Below the pieces are notes generated by a model that was given only the letters and a program-made list of their open reading frames with translations, had not been told where the DNA came from and did not search any database. From Cinnamomum chago (lineage: Eukaryota; Streptophyta; Magnoliopsida; Laurales; Lauraceae), in the NCBI GenBank assembly GCA_038049695.1, contig CP142458.1, positions 64,389,501 through 64,453,500 of the forward strand: 64,000 nucleotides of DNA, read 5' to 3'. Positions 22,701 through 34,700 of this stretch are shown here, one piece after another. Position numbers and translations under genes: made by a program. Numbering within the stretch: position 1 is the first letter of the stretch; every line of letters starts with the position of its first letter.

Positions 22701-25700
22701 CTTATTATGCATTAATTTTTTTTTTAAAGGAGGAATCTGTCTCACTCCGTAGCGGCCCCGTAGCGGGTGCTACGGTTGTGAGCGGCGCTAAGTTCTAGTG
22801 GCCGCTCTATTTTGATTCATGGATATGACTACCTTTATTCATGAAACTTAGGACATTACTAAATAATTCTCCTTCAATAATGCCATCCAAAGTTCCAACT
22901 CAATTACCTTTATTCATGAAACTTTGGATACTACTAAATAATTCTCCTTCAATAATTCCATCCAAAGTTCCAACTTGAATTGAGTTGTCTAGTGTCAATG
23001 AGCTTACCTGTAACCATGCTTGAATCTCATCCAGATGTTGGTCTAAAAAATCTTCAAATGGATACACTTCCATGATTTCAAATAACACTACTAATTCCTG
23101 CCTTCTTAATCTTCCTCACGAAACTGGCTTGGAAACTCAGCTTATAAAGTATTGGATGAGGTAAAAATAACATCAGGACTGTGTTTGGGCCCAGACGCTG
23201 AAGGCCACAGGAACTGTAAATTTACATTTTAGCAGGTCTTAAGCAAATAATGCATCCATTCATGATGGTAAGTGCTTTTTGGTTTTGGTTAATTTGTTGT
23301 CCATAAGATTCAAGAGAAAATTGCTTTAAAAGGAACTTGAGCTTACATCTATTATTAATTTTTATTTTAATTACTTTTAGGATTTAGGATTATTTTTTTC
23401 TTCATTCTTATTTTTCATTGATTAGGCTGGCTGACAGGGCTGATCTTTATTATTGGATGAGCAGCATGCAGTGCCCACGAGTGACATAGAGGTCAGAGCT
23501 ACCAAGATTTTCTTTCTATTCATACTTCAAGACTGCTGCCATGCATATAATAATATATTTTGTTGACTTTAATAACCTTTGCAATCCTAAAGATACATGC
23601 AAATGAGTGTTCTTTCTATTATTTAGTTACTTTTCATTTGAAATATACAACTCAGTTTCTTTATGGGAACAAGTTGAGAAGTTTTTTGCACATGTACACC
23701 TTTTCTTAAATGCATGGTTAATGGCAGGCGTTAACATTTTTCTTTTAATTATGTAGGAGATATTCCGCCGCTTGCCTATCCCTTATGTAGATGAGGAGTT
23801 CACAATTGACGACTTTTCACTAAAGGATGTAACAAATGATGAAGTGAGGCCATCTCCTTACATACATATCAGACGTAGTATCCTATACTTGTGATTTGCA
23901 AACAAAGAACTGTAGCTATCAATACTGTTTGTTGAAGTTTGGATGTAAAACAAAAATTAGAGCTATTAATACTGTTGTTTGTTGAGTTTGGATGCAAACT
24001 GCATCAAGTACTTTACCAAGGGGGAATTTTCTCCTGTCGACGTCACCATTAGGGCCTTTAATTCCACAGGGTTGCCCCACTCCTCTTTGACCCCTTTTAT
24101 CTAGTTGATCTGTTTTGGTTAGAATGATATGGAATTTTAATTAATCTTTAATGTCAGCTACCAATAAAAAATGATCTATGATTTTGGCTATTTTCATGCC
24201 ATTGGACAATCCTTAATTGAAAATAATTAGATGTGTATCTTGTCAAGAAGAAGCGTGATGATGCAGATGCAGATGTTGGATGCACAAATTGCGATGCTGG
24301 CAGTACATGCTCGGAGGATTGTGTGTGCAGGTATCATATTTCTGCTGCTAATCAAAACTTGACTGTTCATTTATTAGTAATTAGATTCCTTATCACCTTT
24401 AACTATATTATATTTTTAAGGATCTTTAATGTAGTTTGCTTTTGGATGTTGATCTTTAACTATAGATTATAGTTACTGTTATGTAGATCATGTAGGTTTT
24501 AGGGGACATATTATTGAACTTGTTTCCTGAGTTGCATGCATCTGTTTTGTCATGATTACTATCGTTAAGTAATAAACACGCTTGCCGATTAATTTCTGAT
24601 ATGAACTTGAATATCTAGAAGTGTTGACCTTCATCAGAACTCAGGTGATGTTTTACCCAATGGGACTGTCAATCGGCTTCACCCCCAAGTGTAGAATCTA
24701 ATGGCTACAGAACAGAGGCTCCAGTCAAATAGAATGCAAATGAAACAGTAGTACCCGATTGAAGAAGGCTGCAACTGTGATTTGTAGGCGGAAAAAGAAG
24801 AGCAGCAACAGCAGCAGATCTGTGACCGAGGCATGTTTAATGACGCTCTCTTTAGGACGAGTTCCGCCCCTTGGGATAGAATCCAGGTGCGAAGGGTCTC
24901 AGCAGAACTGCCCCCAAGATACAACGGCCCTCTCGTTCAGGCTCTGGTCGCAACACAGGCCCGAATACCGCAGACTTCCTTTTAGAATGCTCAGAGGAAA
25001 AACAGAAAGAGAAAGAAGAAGGAAAAAACGGTTCTTTACTGTATCTAACAATATAGCGCAGATGGCCCTAATTTATATTATAATTAGTAGTCCGTTGGGC
25101 CATTAAACCTCTTCGTTTAATATCAATAATCCACATTAAATCAGTGATTAAAACAGTTTAAATTCACAACGATAATCAACGTTTAAAATCATCATTAAAT
25201 CAGCGATTAAAAATAATGGCAAAAGGTTGCCATTTCTATATCAATATATGGGTCCCTCTAGGCCAGCCGACCGGGATTTGCACCCCCCGCGCGCGATATA
25301 CATGTAGGATGCGCGTCGCGGACGCACGCCCGGTTAAACGTTTTCCGGACCCAGCACCCCGGGTCAGGCCTGGCTTGCGTGCGCGCATAGGGCCTATGGC
25401 AAAAGCCTTCAAAGGTTCTTAAAGTGTAAAAGAATGAAAACACATATAAACCTACTTCAAAAGTTGAACTTGAGCAATGTGGGATGTGTTGTTTCCAAAA
25501 GCCTACACAACCCATAAAGCAAAAGTGAAGAAAGGACAAAACAACTTTTACAAAAAACACCTTTAGAATTTTTGAAACAAAAAACCCAACACCAAGTTCC
25601 CATTCCCCTTGAGTAAGTTGATAGCAGGGATCAGTGCCTGTCTTTCTGACGGCCTAAGTCCCTATTTGTCAGTTGTGAGCAACAGTTGCTTAGTTGTGAG

Positions 25701-28700
25701 GAGAGAAAAGCTTGGGCCTTTTGTATCCTGATAAGACTCATAAGGGCCTGTTTGGCAATTTACTAGGTTAGTAAAAGTAATGTAAAGCCTCCATTTTTCA
25801 GACAAGGGGTCTTATCAAAAGTACACGTCTTCAAAATTCCCTCCTTTAAAAAACAAAAGTCAAAAAGCAACCTCCTTTCACTAAAAGACAAAAAACACGA
25901 ACTTTTTACACAAAAAGTCAAAAAGATTCCCTACCAATCCACTAAAGATAAAATACCATCTTAGGCGTCGGAACATGGTTATTGTGAACGCTTGTCCCAT
26001 GTGTTTGAAGAATGCAGACTCCGTGGACCATTTGTTTCTGAATTGCACGGTGGCCCAAGGTCTTTGGAATGCTGTCTACAGCTGGTTTGACATGAGGGGA
26101 GTTCTACCAGCCCATTTCTCTCGGCTATTTGAGGTTTGGATGTTAGGGTTGGGTTCATTTAGGGGTCGCATCATGTGGAGGACTTCTTTCTTGGCTACTA
26201 TTTGGGTAATTTGGAAAGAGAGGAACAATAGATGTTTTAAAGATAAATTGTTAGCTGAGGATCGTCTCAAAGATAATATTAAATACCGTACTGCTTCTTC
26301 GGTATCTACTCGTCCTTCATTCAAAGGGATCTTGGTCAATGTGGTGTTGAGGAATTGGAAAGAAGTGGCTTTCTCCTTACCGGCCTCTCCTCCTACTGTT
26401 CAAAGATGGATTCCTCCTCCCACTCAGGGGTTCAAGTTAAACTTTGATGGTAGTGCCTTAGGTAATTCGGGCCTGGCTGGAGTGGGGAGAATCATCTGTA
26501 ATAGTTTGGGTAGCCTGTTCTCTCTTTCTCAGGGCATGCTGGGGTTTGCTCTGCCAATGAGGCAGAACTTCTGGCAATAATAACATGTCTTAGAGAAGCG
26601 CTTCGTCTGAATCTCCCTAACCTTATTGTCGAAGGGGACTCTTTCTGTGCAATCCAATGGGCCAAAGCCTCTGCTAAACCTCCTTGGAACTTGGCAGGTA
26701 GAGATGGCCCGGCCCGGCCCGTTCGGGAAATACCCTGGCCCAGCCCGCCATGGGGCGGGCTAGAGCGGGCCGGGCCAGGCGGGCTAGCGGGCTTGTTTTA
26801 TTTTTTTCTTCTTTTTTTATTTTTTTATTTTTTTAGAATCTGAGAGAGAGAGGGAGGGAACTTGAAAAGTACAAGTCCTTGTTGAGTCAGAAGCATAGGA
26901 AAAATCATCCCACACTCATCAATCCTCACCTATATCATCTTTAAACTATATATAATTCTTTAGGGTCCATTTGTTGGGGAAGTTTCTAATGAGAATTTTC
27001 TTTTGTTTGTTGAAAATTCCTAACAACAATGATGCTTGTTTGTCCCTTGTTATTTTGGGTTTTTTTGTTTGGATGGTGAGAACTCATAAAAATAGCCATA
27101 TGTACATGTTGCTTTTAGCTTAGCTTATACAATTCTTCATATTTCAATTCTCAAAATGTTATATTGTATTTGACCATATGTGAAACCAAGTGAAAACCAC
27201 TCTTTGAGAAATTCATTAACCTCCCAACAAGAACTCTCAAAACTGGAGCATATTATAATTTATAATCTTTGACATGACCGAAGGACACAATTTTCCTTTA
27301 TTGACTACTTTTCCAAGTAATATGATGGACATGCTGGACTCTAATTCAGGGCCGGTGACACTAATAACACTAATAAATATTCGAGGGTTAGAGACTTAGA
27401 GTAGTATAAATAACACTAATAAATTTAGAAAAAAAATAGGAGGGTTAGAGTATTATAGACTTTGTAAAATTGATAAGGACACAAAATATCCCTTATATGA
27501 TCGTTTTATGGCTGTTTGGGGGGGATAAAATGGATAGTTTTTTTTAAAAAAGTCACTTTTGGGCGGGCCATAGAGGGTAGCCCACGTGCCAGGCGGGCCT
27601 GACTGGCCTGACGGGCCCGGGCCAATGGGCCCAACCTCCTTGGCCCAGCACGGCCCGTGTCATGGGCCAGGCCGTGCCGGGCCACGACCCGTTGACTAGC
27701 GGCCGGCCCGACCCATTTGACATCTCTATTGGCAGGTGTGGTGGATGAGATTTTGGATCTTGCTAGAAACCTCCAAGGTACCTTTTCCAACTTGTACTTT
27801 TGATTCTTCTTCATTGTTCATCGTTTGACTCCATAAAATAGACCTTTCCTAGAAAACTCCATAAAAAAGGGTAGTCCTAACTGCCGTTTTATACAAATGT
27901 CCCTTTAATCAAAGTGCCACTTGACGATGACATAAAGCTCAAATAGCCTTTCTCCATGCCATCTTGCGCATTCGCCGTCTAAAAATCAGTGCTCCATTTT
28001 ATTTTTCATAATTGGCCCTAGATGTCAAAATCTATTGCATTATTGCACTCAGTTGCCTTCAAATTTGACTAACTCATCTTTTCTATGCTTAGATCCATTG
28101 TACTTGCACTCCATGTATTTTATCTTTTATTTGCTAGTTCTTAATCCATTTGGCTCGAACTCCTTTCTTTAAAGTTCTAGCTTTCTATTTGCTGCTTCCT
28201 TGTTTCTAATGAATACAACATCATCTACAAACAACATGATCCATCGAATGTCATCTTGGATAGGGACTCAAGGCTGTTTAAATAGGGGCTCAAGGCAGAA
28301 GTTTGGCACAATGCCTTTACAGCTGTAAACTCATCACCTCCACATAGTTTTGACTTTTGACACTTGTTACTATCTTTTTATAAATGCCGTATATAATTTC
28401 AATACAACCAAATGGGATGCCTGTTTTCTTTAATGACTGCCAAATTAAGTGCCTCCGTATCATAAGCCTTCTTCAAATCAATAAAAAGCTATGTGTAAAT
28501 TCTTTTGTTTTCTTTGAGCTTCTCTTGAGTTATTTCAGTAGGAAAATTACCCTACATTAGAATTTCCTGGCACAACCTCAAATTATCCTTTATATATTTG
28601 TGTGTAAACATGGCCAATTACTCTCTCAAAGTTTCTTTGTATGGCTCCTATATTTGACTAGTTTGTAGTGTTTTTATATCTCCATTCTTTCATGAAGGGA

Positions 28701-31700
28701 CCAAAATACACTTCTTTCCATTTGTTGAGCATTTTAAATGCATCCAAAATTTTGTTAGCTAATCAATTTCAATTTTTCCGATCATGATCACAGGTGCTAA
28801 GATTCAAAATATTTGTATTGGAGAGCATATTGCTTGGTTCTAGAAAGATACATATCAAGTGACTTAATTATGTATTGGTGACAGTGAGTCAGTGAGAATT
28901 TTATTTTTGGTATTTTTTTAAAAAGTACTAAAAAAATCCAAAATATTAGAGAATGTTACTTGTTGACTTGTTTATGTTCATTATCAACTTGAAAAAAATG
29001 TGTATCCAATATCAAATAGGTCCTGTATTGCTGGATGATCTCAAATGACCAAAATTGATACATTCATATTACCTGTGTCTTTGAAGTTATAAACCACCAT
29101 TTTGTTGATTGATTGGTTAACTGACTGATCTCAATTTTTTCTATCAAGATCTGTGCATTGTAGGTACTAAGATTCAAAGTATTTGTATTGGAGAGCATAT
29201 TGTTTCGTTATAAAAGATACATATCACGTGATTTATATTAGATATTGGAGTGATTTTTTTTTGGTAAAAAAATTGAGAAAGATTGAAAATATTCAGAATA
29301 CTCGAAAATGTTAGTTTTTATTGTTTATGTTCATTATCAACTAAAAAGAATATGTGTATCCAATGTTGTATAGGTCCTGTATTGCTGGAGCTGGATGATC
29401 TTAAATGAACAAAATTGATACATTCAATATTACTCATGTCTTTGAAGTTTAAAACCACTAAATTGTTATGTTGGAAAATAGTTGAGACAAATTTTCATTG
29501 CTACATACCGTTTTTGAGTTAGCAGTAGCTAGTTATTAGTAAGTGATCACACAATAGTTAATATTCAATGAAATGACTACATGAATCATCATTCATGAAA
29601 GTTGCAGTAAGTAGAGAGATCTATACTTGTCGGCTATGGCAAATTGGCAATCAATACCTAGTAGAAGAGTGTGCTGCAGGACATTGTTGCACAAGTAGTC
29701 TTATTGCGGTGGTATTATTGTTTATATCCATATTCTTGGTGAGGTTAAGGAACTAAGGATACTGGATCTGAAAGAAGAAATATATGCACACGCATGCATT
29801 TTGTTGGCCATCAAAAGTCATAATCATAAGACCTTGATGATGGTGATTTCATTGGTTGGAGATGTGTATTGTCTAGGTCCACCCCTTGGTACCCCTTTGA
29901 TGGATCAAAGAAACCATGTCTCCACACTGCCTTATGTCTTCCAATATCTTCTGGTGGCCATGCCCCCAACCACGGCCATCTTAAGCCTCTTCAAATGATG
30001 ACGGTTAGATTTGTCTATAACCTTGCTCTGAACCTAAATTGGCACCATTCGGAAGGTCTTGGGCAATCTCAAAAGATCTAATATACACACTACTACCACT
30101 ATTGCCTTGAGGTGGAGATTGAGCAGCTGGAGGAGTTATTGAGCTGCTTTGTTATCTCTAAACTAGTAATCAACACCAACTTGTCAAGATTAGAACTCTC
30201 TACTACTTGGTCTTGCTTGTTTGAGTAGTTATAAACGCTGATAGTGGTTGAGGGCATAGTTGCCAATTCTTCTCCCATAACTTCACTATTTTCTTCTCAA
30301 ATTCTTCGCCTCCATCTAGCTGTAGCATTTCTTCCACAATCAACCATGTTAGAAAGGGATTATCTTCATTAAAAGATGTGATCTTTGTTAACTAAACAAT
30401 AATTTGGAATATCACTGGCCCTTCTCTTTCATGCTTTATTCCTTGAATTCATGCGTAGAGAACATGCACCATTTGTCGAGCTACTCTGTGGTTAGCCTAT
30501 TTTGAGGCTTGGTGTGGATCAAGGATGATGTACTTAAGTCCTTTTCCTAGTCCGATGAGGAGGTTATTTCATTGATGACTCAAGTGACTGCCTTCATATG
30601 CGAAGCACTTTCTGAAAAATTGAACCACCACTTCACTTGAAATGAAAAGAAAGGACGAGACCTGTATGTTTAAACTGTTATCAGTAATTTTTATTTATTT
30701 ATGGATTGATCTCTCTACTATTGGGTCAGTGAATCTCCTACCATGATAAAAGGATACTCCAAACCAGGGAACAAATCATGTTGTATCATATCTGATAGTT
30801 CACTTTTCATGTGTAAAATTTGTCCCTACCATAACCATGGCATGTCCTTGCCATCATGGTTCAAAATAGCTATGTAGTGGCCACATTATCGGTTATAGTG
30901 ATTGAGGCTGCTACGCTATTTTGAAAATAGCGGCACTAAGGTCTAGAATCTATTAGAGCCAATCGGTTTTAATTAAAAACATTGTTTTTCCTACTTCTTC
31001 ATTTCAATAGCCGTTCCTAAAGTCGTCTCTACCCTTATATAGTTCTAAATCACTAAAAAAACCCAAGATTGGCTGCTACACATGATTTGAATTCTTTTAA
31101 CTACTTAAAAAAAATCACACTTCACTACTACGTATTGCCCGCTAAGTAGCGTTTTGGCCACTGGCCGCCGCAACTGCTATTTTGATCCTAGCTTGCCATA
31201 ACCATGCCGTCTTTGGGCATCATTGCCTATAATATTCACAACATGACTTGAAAATGTGCGCCTCAACTAATTAATATATAAAGAGATTCTACAAAATTCC
31301 CCCTCCAAAAAGGGGCGTTTTCGCCCCTATTCAAACATCCAATAAAAAGAAATCTTATCTATTGTTGTCTTACTATGTTGAATATAGTGATAAATAGAGC
31401 TTAAAAGTAAGAATATCAAGCATTTTTTGCAGAAGGGCATTTAATGAGAGAGTGCCCACTGATTTTACTTTTGAAATTTGTGAGAAATTAACGACTCTCC
31501 TTCGAGGGGCCCACTTTAAATAAAAGAATCAAATCAATCAAAATAGAGGGCTCCAACACTTCAATAGGAGTTGGGCCCACCATCAAATTAGTGCAATATT
31601 TTTAGTTTCACACTGACCTTTGGATAAATCCATGCCTTCCACATTCACCTACTCCCATGATTTGACACTAATTGGGATACTAATTGTCATTGGATTCAAT

Positions 31701-34700
31701 CATATTGTCATTGGATTCAATATTAAAATAAGAGGGCCCCACTAATGAATTTCTAATGTTACCATGAAATAATGAAAGTTATCAATCTAATGTCATTGGA
31801 TTCAATCACAAAAATAATAGGGGTCCATTAAGAAGGAGAAAAAGTAGGAACTAGGAAGTATTAGTTGTGGTTGGAGTAATTTTGTTAGATTAATCACAAA
31901 AAAAAGTGGGGCCCAATGAGGAGAAAAGGTAACTTCAAAGACACAAGTAATATTCATTTGAGATCATCCAGCAATACAAGCCCTATTTGATATTGGATAC
32001 ACATATTTTTTCTAAGTTGATAATGAACATAAACAAGTCAACAAGTAACATTCTCTAATATTTTGGGTTCTTTTAGTACTTAAAAAAAATACCAAAAATA
32101 AAATTCTCACTGTCACCAATACATAATTAAATCACTTGATATGTATCTTTCTAGAACCAAGCAATATGCTCTCCAATACAAATATTTTGAATCTTAGCAC
32201 CTGTGATCTTGATCGGCAAAATTGAGATTGATTAGCTAACAAAATTTTGGACGCATTTAAAATGCTCAACAAATGGAAAGAAGTGTATTTTGGTCCCTTC
32301 ATGAAAGAATGGAGATATAAAAAAAACTACAAACTAGTTAGATTTCAAATATAGGAGCCATACAAAGAAACTTTGAGAGGCATTAGTTGTCATTGGAATG
32401 TTGCTTTTAATGTGTTTTAGTATCTTTTGAAAGGAGAAAAAGTAGGGAAGAGTTATACGTGACTCATTGCCTTTTCAAGATAGAAAGTAGGCTTTAAGTG
32501 CTTTAACTTTTCTTCCTAAAAATTAGGATGGGAGAAGGACATGTGACCATACTAACTCATCCTCATTTATGAATACAAACAAGCACTTTTTTGCTGGAAA
32601 ATGGCCAGGTGTTTTGTTGTAGCATGCCTCATATGTAAATATATTAAAAAATAATAAAAGTTCCTTAAGCGATATAACTTGGCCACCTGAATTCTTTGAG
32701 AATTTCTTAATGAATTCCCTAAATCCTACTTGAACTTGGTTTCAGTTTGCTTCTATTGCCTATTCTTATTTGAATAATTGAATTAATGATTGAAGGTGTA
32801 CTATGAATGGTTGCAAGGGTGGTTGAAAAAAGAATAAAGCATATAAGAAAAAAAGAATGAAATAAATGATGCAACATAAGTTGAAAATTGAAAAATTTTC
32901 TTCATTTATTATATCATCTATGATGCCCATATATGATATTGATACGGACATTGATAAGGGGATCGGGGATATGACTCCTCACTTTTGGAACTCTAGGACA
33001 TGGACACGGATATGGGTGTCCTAATTTTTTCTTAAGATCACTTTTGAATGAATGAAATTATCATTGTTTTCGTCCCTTTCTGGCATTTTTTTATGATTAG
33101 AAGTAAAAATATTAAAAGAACTATATGAAATATTCAACTTTATAAGTAGGATATGTTAAACTTGTTCCCTAGAAGTATCGACGCAGTATCAGGTACCAAT
33201 ACAAGTGTCGTATCGGTCCGATACGGATAAGTTGGGCTTGTACAAGTTACCGGGTATCATAGTATATCATGTTGCAGCTTATCTTTTCATCAGGCTTCAA
33301 TAGTGTCCTAATACCGTGAATAGTAAGTGGCATCTTTCTGGATATCATACTTTGCCTTGCCTCATATATGTACCTCATAAATGGCTTGTCGTCGCAACCA
33401 GCTGAAGTGCTTTCACAATTGTACCTAAGACCAGCATAATTTATGGCTGCTTTCTTCCAAGATTCACTCTGTTATTGAATATACATTGAAGGTTGGACCA
33501 CTTGTCTTCTCACATCTTGAGGGATTCAGTCCTGGGATGCATACACCTCCCTAGGCTCCACTCTATGCTTACGTATGCTCTCGAGGTAGGAAGTGCGTGT
33601 TAAAGCGTTGACTCCCAAATGCATAAGTGATCTTTCATTCATGTACTTTTTGTCAACGTCTAATAGTGATATATTCCTGAGATTTATCTTGCCCTCTTGA
33701 GCACAATTGTCACAAATTTTGTTCTTTATGTCCTTGAGCTTGAGATTTGTACATTGCACTCCACGCAAGAACTGAAATAAATGTGGTCTTGCTTGTATCA
33801 ATATTTATAGACAAGATGGGTCAAGATATTATTTTTAAATTTCTTTTTTCTTTTTAAATTATTTTTTTGATAACGGAGATATCCCCATGGTATTAACCTA
33901 TTAGGACTTATCCTCCGACTGCACATGCTCACCCTACGAGTGCACTGGGTAAATCTTGGGGGATTTGGACACAAGACCCCGGGATGCAAACCCTTGCTTT
34001 ATGCTGAAGAGCCAACACCCAAGGATGGTAATTTTATTTTATTTTAAATATATGCATTATAATAATCAAGTATTAAAAAAGAAATAAAATATTTCTTTTT
34101 TTGTTTACATTATTTTCATATGATCCTTAATTGGAATTTTTTACATATATTTTATCTTCTTGACTTTCTACTCAATTAAAAGTTATTCATGTTTTTGATT
34201 TCTTATTTCAAGTCAAGAATGGAATGCCTTCCCAAACCAACTCTGCTAGATCAGGATGACTCAAAAGCTGAGTTGTAGACCAACTGGGTTCCAACCAAAG
34301 TCGTCCAAACCAAGATGTATTAAGCAGTCTAATTGTTCTGAAAACCGAAATTGTATCACAAATCGTTTAAGTGGATGAATTGAATCTAAACATGAATCAT
34401 ACTTGAAAGCGTATGATTTTTTTATTTTTCTTATTTGAAATAAAAGATGAAAATTAATACAAAGAAAAAAGTAGTTATTCATAATTCATCTATTTTTCAT
34501 CAATGGTGGCATAATTACAACGATAAATAAGACTAGAACAGTCATATGAAGAACACTATGACATATACTACTATATCAAAAATGATGTGTGAATAGTTAT
34601 ATATTTTAAGATATCAACATTACTAAGATAAACAAACAAGTTGCATCGAACTTTTTTTTACTCTCCTTATATTAAAAAAATTTAAATAATCAATCTTACA

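Larger units (their letters stand above)
20745..23464 (+). other. ASHR3 intron 3
   Basis: Starts GTCAAC and ends ATGAGCAG. Contains the hAT MITE at 22170-22821, the tandem duplication at 22831-22980, and a region of decayed sequence around 21540-22100. No gene seen. Confidence 0.7.

Noticed and set aside
23890..24060. Near-duplicate GTAGCTATCAATACTGTTTGTTGA-like text in ASHR3 intron 5 as a separate exon pair
   Set aside because: It is a small local duplication in a short intron, with stops in all relevant frames; exons 5 and 6 already join in phase.
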